DNA from: Carboxylicivirga linearis
GTDB taxonomy: Bacteria > Bacteroidota > Bacteroidia > Bacteroidales > Marinilabiliaceae
DNA: 57,632 nt
Direction: 5' to 3'
Assembly: GCF_018271995.1 (NCBI RefSeq)
Contig: NZ_JAGUCO010000030.1
Span: 1 to 57,632, forward strand
The position numbers were made by a program, and so were the translations under genes. The stretch's first letter is position 1, and each line of letters begins with the position of its first letter. The notes beneath the pieces were generated by a model. It did no database searches and was not told where the DNA came from. It worked only from the letters and a program-made list of their open reading frames with translations. Shown here in pieces: positions 17,954 through 26,635 of the stretch.

Positions 17954-18700
17954 ATGAATAAAATAACTATGAATGAGATTAAGCTCTATAAATTATATTT
18001 TGCAACAGTTTGCGGATTAATACTAATCTCTTGTAATAATCATCAAGAATATGACAGTAATGAAGAAATAAATGTTCTAAATGATGTTTTCGTTGAATTA
18101 ATGGGAACAGACAACTATTATATGCCTTTACCTGCACCTCCTTATCCATACTCGCTTGAACTTTGTGAAAATAATGAGGATTCAATGAAGTATCTTCGAT
18201 GGGAAAATGAAATTAGCACTTTAATGGTTAATCCTAAAGAAGACTCACTTGATTTGGTAATTGCTTTCTCAGACACATTAATATCTCCAGACAATTATGA
18301 ACATGAGGGAATATTAAATCGCATTAAACATATACAATCATACTTACCTGACTCAATCGATGGGTCAGTAATTTTACCAATGTTGAACTTTTTAATTGAC
18401 AGCACCAAATATGAATTACAAGATGGACTTATTGGAAAGATTACTGATACAGGTAGGTATAAATTGAGAGAACTCAATCAATTAAGAAAGGAATACCCTA
18501 GATATAAGAACATGGTCAGTTTTCGTTTTATTGGTGACTTAAGACTTTCAAGAGTAATATTTAACGAAGAAAGAACTCATGCGGTTTTCTACCAAGAATA
18601 TATTTGTGGCGCAGAATGTGGAGCGGGTGACCTTATTTGGGTAAAGAAGCAGCAAGAACAATGGACTATAGTATGGAGAATAAACCTATGGGTCTCATAA
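17954..18700 (+). CDS. Putative lipoprotein (cassette 6)
   Basis: A 248-residue protein with a lipoprotein signal (hydrophobic FATVCGLILIS before Cys-Asn-Asn). A second ATG at 17969 is an equally good start. The mature part is acidic, with a late MVSFRFIGDLRLSRVIFNEERTHAVFYQEYICG segment that looks like one half of a small alpha+beta fold, and a CGAECG pair. I cannot name a family. Outer-membrane anchoring on the periplasmic side is inferred from the lipobox. Confidence 0.7.
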   Translation: MNKITMNEIKLYKLYFATVCGLILISCNNHQEYDSNEEINVLNDVFVELMGTDNYYMPLPAPPYPYSLELCENNEDSMKYLRWENEISTLMVNPKEDSLDLVIAFSDTLISPDNYEHEGILNRIKHIQSYLPDSIDGSVILPMLNFLIDSTKYELQDGLIGKITDTGRYKLRELNQLRKEYPRYKNMVSFRFIGDLRLSRVIFNEERTHAVFYQEYICGAECGAGDLIWVKKQQEQWTIVWRINLWVS

Positions 18701-18708
18701 AGTACTAC

Positions 18709-18902
18709 CACCAACAATGGCTAATAAAGCATAAGTGAGCCGACTAATTTTGATTGGTTCGTAGCTTCGGCGACCAGCGCCAAATCGTTGATTTGGCTTT
18801 AAAAATGACAAGATAACAACAAATACAACGCTTTGGCTTTGTTAAATTTGAATGTGAGTACGGTTAAAATCTCACTTACGCTTCATAGCCGAGCCGTTGT
18901 GT
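18709..18902 (+). repeat. attC6
   Basis: R'' CACCAAC (18709-18715) and R' GTTGTGT (18896-18902), 194 bp. The central CCAAATCGTTGATTTGG hairpin and the AAATACAACGCTTTG block are shared with attC3. Arms AAGCATAAGTGAG and CTCACTTACGCTT pair. R' (GTTGTGTGC) is complementary to the intron-interrupted R'' of attC7. Confidence 0.85.
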
Positions 18903-18925
18903 GCAAGCTTAAGAAACATAGTGCA

Positions 18926-19669
18926 ATGAAGAAACTTTTACCAATATTATTTTTTACTCTATCGGCATGTGGACAGAATAATTCTAAGATTTTATCAGAA
19001 AAGCATCCGATTCAGATTGACTCTGTTGAAACCATTTATATAAAAAAGTCATCGATTGATAAGGATTCTATTAAGTTAAGTGAAGGACAGATTAAAGCGT
19101 TTATTGATAAATGGAACAGTTCTGAATCGGTTGGATTTTATAAATACTTACCTGATTATTGGATAATTATTACAGAAAAGGGTGGCTCGATTAGAAAATT
19201 CCGAACTAATAAAGACAAGATTAAGGAATCTAATGATTGGGCATTTTCTATTGGTGATACATTGTTTATAGAATCTTTGTGGCATTCAAATAATCCTTTT
19301 CCACGACCTGAACAATATGACCCGATTACATTTATTAAAGCAATGTCAAGAATAATAAAATCGGATAGCAAGAAATTTATTCCTTGTATGACTATGATTG
19401 ACAAATTCCCAGATGATTGGGTAAAAAGAGAACATATTGATACTTTAATGACAATGTTGGATTCAAGAGATTCTTGTGGCTGTTTCTTAAATCCACTTTC
19501 ATCTTATATTCCGAGTGGATTTGCGGAAAAAGGTGCATACGCAGCGATTTTTATAAAATCATATAAGGATAAACAACCAGTTTCGTTCGGATTATATGCA
19601 TGTCCGAAAATTGATGAGAAATTAAATAAAGAACTGATTGATTGGTGGTCTAAGACAGATGGAGAATAA
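18926..19669 (+). CDS. Putative lipoprotein (cassette 7)
   Basis: A 247-residue protein from ATG 18926, 24 bp after the attC6 R' box. The signal peptide MKKLLPILFFTLSACGQ carries a lipobox (LSAC). The mature part has a Lys/Asp-rich alpha+beta segment around KAFIDKWNSSESVGFYKYLPDYWIII and a later SCGCFLNPLSS stretch. No family is recognised. The stop is 8 bp before the attC7 R'' box. Confidence 0.7.
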   Translation: MKKLLPILFFTLSACGQNNSKILSEKHPIQIDSVETIYIKKSSIDKDSIKLSEGQIKAFIDKWNSSESVGFYKYLPDYWIIITEKGGSIRKFRTNKDKIKESNDWAFSIGDTLFIESLWHSNNPFPRPEQYDPITFIKAMSRIIKSDSKKFIPCMTMIDKFPDDWVKREHIDTLMTMLDSRDSCGCFLNPLSSYIPSGFAEKGAYAAIFIKSYKDKQPVSFGLYACPKIDEKLNKELIDWWSKTDGE

Positions 19670-19677
19670 AAGCCAGC

Positions 19678-19682
19678 ACACA
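19678..19682 (+). repeat. attC7, left part of interrupted R'' box
   Basis: ACACA, preceded by GCCAGC, is the first five bases of the R'' box ACACAAC. The remaining AC lies at 23595-23596, after two introns. Joined, GCCAGCACACAAC is the exact complement of GTTGTGTGC at attC6. Confidence 0.8.
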
Positions 19683-21557
19683 GTCGAGTAGGTAAAGGGG
19701 AATCTCACCCCTAAACCTCTCACAGAACCGTACGTGAACCTCTCAATTCATACGGCTCTTATCATGCAGTCAATTACAATCATTAGGTCAACTGGTAACC
19801 TAAAGTCCAATGGTAAAACAGGTTTGGAAAACTTTTACAAATACGTCTCAACCACCGTACGGCTTTAACCTTACTGCGTTTGAAACGCTTGTATTTGTTC
19901 AAAGCCCATTTTAACAATCGATGATGCAGGTAATAAAACACAGGTCTCAAGCATCTGCGATTAATTTTACCATAATAATTTAACCAGCCACGAATCTTTG
20001 GATTAAGCACTTCCGCTATATCCTGAATTGTACGTTGAGTTTTATTATGGAATTGCAGTTCCCGAAGAACGCCGGTAATTCGCACTTTGGATTTCCGACT
20101 CATGATGCAGTCAAATTGAAGAAAGCTTCCTCCTCTTTTCAAATGCATCTGTATTGGACGAAAACTAAAACCCAAGAAATCAAATTGCACAGAAAAGCCT
20201 TTTAGGTTCCTACCTGATTTCTTGCAATATACCACCTTGGTCTTCTCTGGATGAGCCATCAGACCACAGTCAACAAGACGTTGCTTGATATTTGCCAATA
20301 CCTGCAATGCTTCCCCATACGTCTTGCAATGCAATATTAGGTCGTCTGCATAACGAACCATCTTTACCGTTGGATAGTACTTCTGAAGCCATTTATCCAC
20401 GCAGTAGTGCATAAATAGATTGGCTAACAACGGACTGATTACACCTCCTTGAGGCGTTCCTTTCCCTGTGGTCATTTGTATTTTTCCATCTGGTAATCGT
20501 ACGGGTGCTTTAAGCCAACGTTGAATATACAGCAATACCCAATTCTCTGACACGTGACACTTTATAGCTTTCATTAACAGCTCGTGATCTACATTATCAA
20601 AGAAAGCCTGTATATCCAAATCAATAGCCCAGCTGAATTTCCGAACGTATCTGCGTACCTCATTTACTGCATCCAGCGCATTCTTCCCTGGACGATACCC
20701 ATAGGAGACATCTAAAAACTCAGATTCCAACCTGGGTTCTATGAATGTCTTTATAACTTGCTGGGCAATACGGTCGCATATGGTTGGAATTCCAAGCGGA
20801 CGCATTTTGCCTCCTTGCTTCGGTATAAAAACACGTTTCACCTCTGGCGGAAAATAACTGCCTGAGGCTAACCGATTCCAAATTTTATACAACAATTTGG
20901 AACGGTCTTGGTCGAATTCCTCCAAGGTCTGTTGGTCTACTCCAGCTCCACCTCTGTTACTTTTCACTTTCTTGTAAGCTTCCCAAACCATCATCTTTGT
21001 TATGGGAATTGACTTTGTTTGTTCGTTAAAAATCATCCTTAACAGTCTAAGTTGTTCTTAATTAAAACCACATGATTGAAGCCCTTTGCTCCACTTCCAT
21101 TACAGAAGATTCAACACTACTACGGCTTCATCCGCCACCTTAATGGTCATTGGTAATTGTCTTGCAGGCATGTCCTGTTTGAGTTTTCCCTTTAGCATAC
21201 CGTTAAGGCTTCCTGCGTTCCATTATAAAGCCTGAATAAGAGTCATGCCTCCTTTATGACGGTTGCCGAACAGACAGTAATTAGGTAGCCTCTGAACTTA
21301 TCCCTGACATCTCGATATCTATCAGGTTTTGACAACTACTAGACATTTCGTCACTTCATCGGATGGTTCGCTTTCGCTCATCTCTCTTATTCGTACCTGA
21401 CTATTTATTATAGCCTTTTCTTCTATCGCTTCATGCATTAGTGTCACCACCGAAAAACATCATAGAAGTGGTTTGACAAGTACTCCTAAAAATCCTTGCC
21501 GGAAGGTCTGCTTCCATCTCTATAACAGTTACGTTGCCTTTGCAACTCACAGCACAC
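19683..21557 (-). mobile_element. Group II intron 1 (IIC-attC-like)
   Basis: A 1875-nt intron on the minus strand. The 5' end reads GTGTGCTGTGAG (fits GUGYG) at 21557. Domain V lies near 19722-19760 (GAGCCGTATG ... ACGTACGGTTCT). Domain VI ends ACCTACTCGAC at 19683, with the expected terminal AY. The reading frame of the maturase occupies the domain IV position. Bases 21037-21557 are ribozyme domains I-III and hold no other gene. Insertion in the bottom strand of an attC is the behaviour known for group IIC-attC introns. Confidence 0.85.
19783..21036 (-). CDS. Group II intron reverse transcriptase/maturase (intron 1)
   Basis: A 417-residue intron-encoded protein. RT motifs run in order: GGAGVD, KMRPLGIPTICDRI, SYGYRPGKNALDA, DIQAFFDNVDH, GTPQGGVISPLLAN, and the catalytic YADD (229-232). 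A maturase X domain (IRGWLNYYGKI) closes the protein. There is no HNH endonuclease, as in group IIC and several other bacterial classes, which rely on single-stranded or hairpin targets. It would splice and remobilise its own intron. No frame damage is seen. Confidence 0.9.
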   Translation of the reverse strand: MIFNEQTKSIPITKMMVWEAYKKVKSNRGGAGVDQQTLEEFDQDRSKLLYKIWNRLASGSYFPPEVKRVFIPKQGGKMRPLGIPTICDRIAQQVIKTFIEPRLESEFLDVSYGYRPGKNALDAVNEVRRYVRKFSWAIDLDIQAFFDNVDHELLMKAIKCHVSENWVLLYIQRWLKAPVRLPDGKIQMTTGKGTPQGGVISPLLANLFMHYCVDKWLQKYYPTVKMVRYADDLILHCKTYGEALQVLANIKQRLVDCGLMAHPEKTKVVYCKKSGRNLKGFSVQFDFLGFSFRPIQMHLKRGGSFLQFDCIMSRKSKVRITGVLRELQFHNKTQRTIQDIAEVLNPKIRGWLNYYGKINRRCLRPVFYYLHHRLLKWALNKYKRFKRSKVKAVRWLRRICKSFPNLFYHWTLGYQLT

Positions 21558-23594
21558 ATCGAGTAGCCAGCCCCACTAGCAAACGCTAGCAGGGAGAAGC
21601 TCTCACACCACGACTTTTTACTTCATAAAAAGTACGTACGGATCTCGTATACGGCGGTTCTCTACATTAAGGGGAACAGCGTGTTGTTGTAATAAAACAA
21701 ATCCTTAGTCATTAATCGAAACATATTAGATAAACTGATATAGCCCCGTTTTTGAAGACGTTCTTTGGTAATGGTAGTACCTAAAATCGGACTTTGGGCA
21801 ATGGCCCAACCTCCCATACGCGAACGGCTCCAGGCGTAGGCCATATCGGGTTTAACTCCCAGGCGAATAAGATTCTTTCTTTTGCGCTCGGGTTTCTTCC
21901 AATGATGCCAGATACAGTATCTAAGGCGATTACGAAGCCAACCATCAAGTTTTTCCAATTTGAGTTTGATATTAGCATACTTGAAATTATTAATCCAGCC
22001 TCGCTGAATTTGAGTAATTTTCTGAATGCGTTCATCAAAACTCATTGGAGTGGTTTTACGAGTTGCCTTCTTGAGTTTAGCCTTAAAGCTTTGCCATCTT
22101 TTGGAGGTTACAATCAGTTGATATTTACCTTTGATTCCTCTTTTATAGATAGGAACAAAGCTAAAACCCAGTATTTGAAAGTTAACAGGGCGACGGATAC
22201 CACTTTTATCTCTGTTGATAGGGAGTTTGAGTTTGTCCCTAAGAAATAGATAAATTGTATTTCCTGCTTTACGAGCCTCCGACTTTGTTTTGCAATATAT
22301 GCTAAAATCATCGGCATATCGTACAAAGCTAAGTCCTAGCCTTTCCATTTCCATATCCAACTCATGCAGAATGATATTAGATAGTAATGGACTGATAGGA
22401 CTGCCCTGTGGTACTCCAATTCGTCGTTTGTATAAGCGTCCATCTTTCACAAGAGGTGCTCGCAGCCAACGACGAATCAAACGGAGGTTTTTTTTACATT
22501 TAATCTTACGATATAAAAGTTGCAGTAATAATGTGTGATCCACTCTATCGAAGAATTCCTTCAAGTCTATTTCAACAATATGTTGATAGTCGGAATTTAT
22601 TAGTGATACCGCTTTTCCTACTGCTTGCTGTGTGTTACGACGCGGACGAAAACCAAAACTATAACTAGAGAATTCGGTTTCATAATGCATCATTACCACT
22701 CTGGAAACAGCTTGTTGCAGCGTTCTATCAATAGCGGTTGGAATGCCTAAGAGTCGGGTTTTACCTTTGCCTTTGGGTATTTCCTTTCCGCGTATGGGTT
22801 GTGGTAAGTATTGGCCATTGCGAATCTGTGTTTCTAATTCTTTTCGGTTCTTGTCCAGATGTGATTTTAGTTCTGTGACTTTCATCCCATCAACGCCACC
22901 AGCACCTTTGTTTCGTATTACATCCTTGCAAGCCGTTGTGAGGTTTGCAGGATGTAATATGCGTTCAATTAAATTAGTTGTGTTACTGTTGTCTCGTTTC
23001 ACTTTAAAATATTCCATTCCCTGCTACGTTTCTTTAGGGCTGGTATCCGGCAACTGCCGGATTAGACCTCCGTTAAAGATCGGTAGCAATGTAAAGTTCA
23101 GCCCTTCGCCAAATTGTGAGACCTCTGTATATTTTATTACAGCTCGTTTCCTTTGGTTACTATGGCGTCTGCTGACTGCTCCGCTCTATCAACGCGTGAT
23201 TACGGAGCTCTCCCTCGGTAAGGGTATTTTCCTTCTTCCAATGCCTGCCAGATCTACTATTTTGGTCTGCATTCCGTTGAATGTTTTGGACGTTAGTATG
23301 ATGTGTTACCTTATCCGACCTCATAGCCTCATATCTGGTTTCTGTTCGTCAGTACCGGAATTTGCAGTCTGGCTTCCTTCACTGCTAACGTCACCGATAA
23401 CCAGCTTGCCACTTGCTATGGTTCGATCCGGCAGCTGCCGGACCGCCCACTCGGGACTTCCTGCCTGTCGGCAGACAGGGCACCCTATGGAAAATATTTA
23501 CTCATAGCTTGGCTACTTATCAAAATAAATTTGCATATTTATGCCTTTTTGATAGCTTACGCTATAAGTGCATCGCTACCCATGCGAGGCACAC
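21558..23594 (-). mobile_element. Group II intron 2, abutting intron 1
   Basis: A 2037-nt minus-strand intron. The 5' end is GTGTGCCTCGCATGG at 23594. Domain V lies near 21602-21661 (CCGCCGTATACGAGATCCG ... GTGGTGTGAGAG). The 3' end CTACTCGAT at 21558 directly touches the GTGTG of intron 1. Bases 23018-23594 are ribozyme domains I-III. It is clearly a different intron from its neighbour, with unrelated flanks and a divergent protein. Confidence 0.85.
21662..23017 (-). CDS. Group II intron reverse transcriptase/maturase (intron 2)
   Basis: A 451-residue intron-encoded protein. Motifs are GAGGVDGM, KTRLLGIPTAIDRTLQQA, SFGFRPRRNTQQAV, DLKEFFDRVDH, GVPQGSPISPLLSN and YADD (234-237). The maturase domain (QRGWINNFKYANI) is followed by a YAWSRSRMGGWAIAQSP tail common in Bacteroidota intron proteins. 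No HNH domain is present. It is only distantly similar to the intron 1 protein, so the pair are independent arrivals. The frame is intact. Confidence 0.9.
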   Translation of the reverse strand: MEYFKVKRDNSNTTNLIERILHPANLTTACKDVIRNKGAGGVDGMKVTELKSHLDKNRKELETQIRNGQYLPQPIRGKEIPKGKGKTRLLGIPTAIDRTLQQAVSRVVMMHYETEFSSYSFGFRPRRNTQQAVGKAVSLINSDYQHIVEIDLKEFFDRVDHTLLLQLLYRKIKCKKNLRLIRRWLRAPLVKDGRLYKRRIGVPQGSPISPLLSNIILHELDMEMERLGLSFVRYADDFSIYCKTKSEARKAGNTIYLFLRDKLKLPINRDKSGIRRPVNFQILGFSFVPIYKRGIKGKYQLIVTSKRWQSFKAKLKKATRKTTPMSFDERIQKITQIQRGWINNFKYANIKLKLEKLDGWLRNRLRYCIWHHWKKPERKRKNLIRLGVKPDMAYAWSRSRMGGWAIAQSPILGTTITKERLQKRGYISLSNMFRLMTKDLFYYNNTLFPLM

Positions 23595-23720
23595 ACACGC
23601 AATAAAAAACATAGGGCGGAAAGTACTAATTTTAAGTGCAGTACAATTAATAAACATCGCAACGGTTTGATAGGAAATCGCTTTGAAATACCAAACGTTA
23701 GATATACCAATCCGTTACCA
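23595..23720 (+). repeat. attC7, main part
   Basis: It begins with the AC that completes R'' and ends with R' GTTACCA (23714-23720). With the five bases at 19678 it is 131 bp, the same length as attC4 and sharing GCGGAAAGT, CATCGCAACGG and GATAGGAAATCGC. R' (GTTACCACC) is the exact complement of GGTGGTAAC at 24308-24316. Confidence 0.85.
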
Positions 23721-23736
23721 CCAATTAAACACACTG

Positions 23737-24315
23737 ATGTATAGAATATTCTTTTTAGGTTTCACACTTATTTGTTTAATATCTTGTAAAACTAAAGTGA
23801 CAGTTGAAGATAAGGACGGAAATTCGTTTCAATTAAAGTTGTCTGACTTAGAATTGGCTTCAAATGAAAAGGAAGAACAAATAGAAAAACAGATTATTGA
23901 TAACGTTAATACGTTTTTACAGACAAATAACTCATCAATCGTTAGAAATTATTGGTTTTTATGTGACACAATAAACATCAAACCAATCAGGAATTACAAA
24001 GTGAAACATAAAAATGAAAATATTGATATACATTTAAATCTAAAAACTGTATCAATCAGACCGATACCTGGAACATATCTTATAAGCGAGGGACCTTTTG
24101 CTGAATACAAAATAAGTAATGACTCTCTAGGAGTTTTACATAGCTATGTAATTGATTTAAACCTCACAGAGAACTATCAAATCTCTGACTATAAAGCAAC
24201 ATTGAGATTTAGTAAGGAAATAAATGGCATAGATAAAGAGACTTTTAAACATACAATTCGGGAAGGTGACAATTATAATATTGAGAGTAATATAATAACA
24301 AATAACTGGTGGTAA
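23737..24315 (+). CDS. Putative lipoprotein (cassette 8)
   Basis: A 192-residue protein from ATG 23737, 16 bp after the attC7 R' box; the longer in-frame reading is attC. The signal MYRIFFLGFTLICLISC is a lipobox. A mature part of beta strands and short helices follows (VEDKDGNSFQLKLSD, YLISEGPFAEYKI, YVIDLNLTENYQ). No family is recognised. The stop TAA lies inside the R'' box of the next attC, so gene and cassette end coincide. Confidence 0.7.
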   Translation: MYRIFFLGFTLICLISCKTKVTVEDKDGNSFQLKLSDLELASNEKEEQIEKQIIDNVNTFLQTNNSSIVRNYWFLCDTINIKPIRNYKVKHKNENIDIHLNLKTVSIRPIPGTYLISEGPFAEYKISNDSLGVLHSYVIDLNLTENYQISDYKATLRFSKEINGIDKETFKHTIREGDNYNIESNIITNNWW

Positions 24316-24316
24316 C
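24310..24316 (+). repeat. attC8 remnant (R'' only)
   Basis: TGGTAAC, within GGTGGTAAC, pairs with the R' of attC7 and so ends cassette 8. I cannot find the rest of an attC (paired arms or an R' box) downstream. The site appears truncated, marking the end of the recognisable array. Confidence 0.65.
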
Positions 24317-24619
24317 CCTTAGAATATAATTAATCACATGCTGCCGAAAAAGGCCTATACAGGCTTTGAGAGTGATTAAATATATTCGGATGTTGAACGG
24401 AACCGGCCGACACCAGTCTTATGTATGGGGATTGATTGAATCAGAAACTTTCTATTTGATGCCATGTGCGGAAAACAAAATCAATAAATGTCATTTTAAG
24501 AGTAAATACGCCTGGCATCAAGCAATCTCAACTCCAAAATATTCATCGTTTTAAGGCTCAGTTTGCTTCATTGTCGGCATATGGGCGTACCTTCCCCATT
24601 ACACCAATGGTAGTGTTTA
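24317..24619. other. Array-to-IS91 junction, non-coding
   Basis: About 300 bases. An AATCAC ... GTGATT inverted pair around 24335-24379 is the only structure I see. A 62-codon frame at 24366-24554 has no recognisable content and is not called as a gene. Confidence 0.4.
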
Positions 24620-24747
24620 TTAAAATGGGCAGCTGAGGGGCAAATTTTGGAGGCTTTGAACAGCTGGACTACCCCTTATATTGGGCTTAAAAGATGCAAT
24701 CCGGAGCATGGTTCCGGTTTTACATTTCGGGCATTGGTTGTGATACG
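24620..24747 (-). pseudogene. IS91-family transposase C-terminal fragment
   Basis: The minus-strand frame CPKCKTGTMLRIASFKPN matches the zinc-finger C-terminus of IS91-type transposases. Only about 40 codons survive. It is joined directly to the truncated recombinase at 24676-25432, so a deletion removed the transposase body together with the recombinase's C-terminal end. Confidence 0.55.
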
Positions 24748-25432
24748 TTTTTTTAAACCCGAATTCTTTAATGCAGATTCAAACACATGTTTTATTGATT
24801 CATTATTATAAGACTGATTTTTAATGCGTCCATTAAATAGATATCCCTCAGGTTGGTAAAATCTAATATAACGTTTCAGTTCAGGTTCTATTGATCTGGC
24901 CAATATTGTATACCTGTCTTTATTGCCTTTACTATCTTTTACAAAAAATTCGTTTGTTAGAAAAGTCAATATGATCTATATGTAATCGAATCAATTCACT
25001 ACGTCTGAGACCTGCTGAGTTCATAACTTCTATTAACATACGATGTTTCAGACATTGTGCCCCGTTTATTAATGCTAAAACCTCTTTCCCAGATGGAACA
25101 ACGGGTAAAAATTTGGTGCGTTTAGGAAAAGGTATATCCTTTATGATATCTATCCGTTTATAAATACTTTTATACATATAGCGAAGGCCTTGTAAATAAA
25201 TGCGGATAGTGGCACGACTTAGCTTGCGTTCATTTTTAGTATATAACAGAAATTGATAAAGATTCTCTTCATTAAGTTGATCGGGGAGTTTTCCATAATA
25301 ATTACATAATTCCTTTGCAGAACGGAAATAATTCGCGATGGTACTATGTGAAAAGTGTTCAACCTCCATCCTTACATGAATGCAATACAATAGCTCTTTA
25401 ACACTCTTTGGTGCAGAAGTACTTTTTTTCAT
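24676..25432 (-). pseudogene. Truncated, frameshifted tyrosine recombinase (IS91 companion)
   Basis: The N-terminal part (166 codons from 25432) has a SAM-like core-binding domain and the first catalytic Arg (NSAGLRRSELIRL). A run of six T near 24960 shifts the frame; correcting it gives RIFVKDSKGNKDRYTIL, including the beta-strand Lys. After FESALKNSGLKKRI the protein is replaced by IS91-derived sequence, so the HxxR, His and Tyr are missing. It cannot be active. It resembles the recombinases that accompany IS91-like elements in Bacteroidota. Confidence 0.75.
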
Positions 25433-25916
25433 GATAAGAAACTATTTTATAATATGAATTCTAAAGTTATAATCCTTTAATAACCATGCTTAGATATACC
25501 TATGAAATTTTAATTCAACAGATTAAAATATGGCATAAGAGGATTTATAATATATTATTTTTTAACATCAATCCATTTGACGCATTAATAAAACCTGTTT
25601 TTGAGTCTGCCAAAGCTCATGTCGAGTACAGAAAGAAAAATTATCTCAGAAAAGGGTGGTTTCTTAAGTCTCCACTTTCCTAAATTTTGCGCATTTCAAC
25701 CAATACTAAACGTTGAAACAATCCTCAAAAAACACATATTTATTCAAACAAACCGGATTCTTGCGCATTCTCCCACTTCTTTTAACAAAACCTCAAACAA
25801 CTGACAAACAGCACCTATCAGAACAAAATCCAGATATTTCTATAAAAAAACATCTGGATTTGCGCAAAAATTGACTTTTCTATCTGTTGAATAACCGAAG
25901 AAAATAAACGGTAATA
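25433..25916. other. Intergenic stretch with terminator-like hairpin
   Basis: About 480 bases between the IS91 remnant and the mobilisation-type module. A 10-bp inverted repeat AAATCCAGAT/ATCTGGATTT (25826-25861) with a 16-nt loop probably ends the minus- or plus-strand transcript. A 65-codon frame at 25486 has no recognisable features. Confidence 0.45.
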
Positions 25917-26624
25917 TTAACCGGTTAACAGAGACTCATACTTGAGAATACGTGCTTCATAAAAGCGCATTTCATGCACAAGCTCGGTAGTCTTTGCAAT
26001 GTACTGTTCTTGTTCAATTTTTAGGGAATCAATGTGATCTTGCAATCCTTGCAATTCCCAATTTAACTTTTCCAATTGTGCACTTAACTTGCTTCGATAG
26101 TTTAGGATTTGCAATTTCAATTCTTGGTTAAATTTACTCTCAACATCATCCTTTGTTTTCAAACGTGATTTGGCATACTTGTCACCATTCTGCTTTGCTG
26201 TTTGATAATCCGTATTCAAATAATTGTTGTATAGCGCAAAATCAGACATTTCTGCCCGCTTTTTTAACTGGAGCTTGTCACCCATCTCCATCGTCACAAT
26301 CTGTTGTTTTAAGGTGACCATATGGTGATTTAGGTCATCACTTTTACTTTCATGTGTTCGGATTTCATCTTTTATGCGCAAAATATGCTTTTCAAAACTG
26401 CCTATTCGTTCATTTAAATGAGTCAGCTCTAGTTTTCCACTTAACTCAATCTCCATTTCTGAGGTATTGAGTATGTCACTATTTGAATCGAATTGCATTT
26501 TATGATTTTTGCGCTCTTTACGTTTGTAATTGAAAGAAGAGCGACACTTATCGGAACAACATGTTGCATCTGACCTTTTTGCCTTGAATGTTTTACCACA
26601 CTCTACGCAGACTTTTGTATTCAT
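25917..26624 (-). CDS. Zn-ribbon coiled-coil protein
   Basis: A 235-residue protein. Residues 1-40 hold CVECG and CCSDKCRSSFNYKRK, a zinc ribbon like those in small Bacteroidota DNA-binding proteins. The rest is a long coiled coil rich in Glu, Lys, Gln and Leu. It follows the DUF6371 gene in the same direction with an 11-bp gap. Such proteins are common in Bacteroidota mobile elements. The role may be structural or in DNA handling; this is not established. Confidence 0.75.
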   Translation of the reverse strand: MNTKVCVECGKTFKAKRSDATCCSDKCRSSFNYKRKERKNHKMQFDSNSDILNTSEMEIELSGKLELTHLNERIGSFEKHILRIKDEIRTHESKSDDLNHHMVTLKQQIVTMEMGDKLQLKKRAEMSDFALYNNYLNTDYQTAKQNGDKYAKSRLKTKDDVESKFNQELKLQILNYRSKLSAQLEKLNWELQGLQDHIDSLKIEQEQYIAKTTELVHEMRFYEARILKYESLLTG

Positions 26625-26635
26625 AAAAAATAATT

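Noticed and set aside
21794-22249. Long frames opposite the intron maturase genes
   Set aside because: They are antisense shadows of well-supported RT genes.
24366-24554. 62-codon reading frame after cassette 8
   Set aside because: No ribosome site, motif or cassette borders; probably debris.
25486-25804. Two overlapping 65-67 codon frames
   Set aside because: AT-rich, with no recognisable features and no conserved context.
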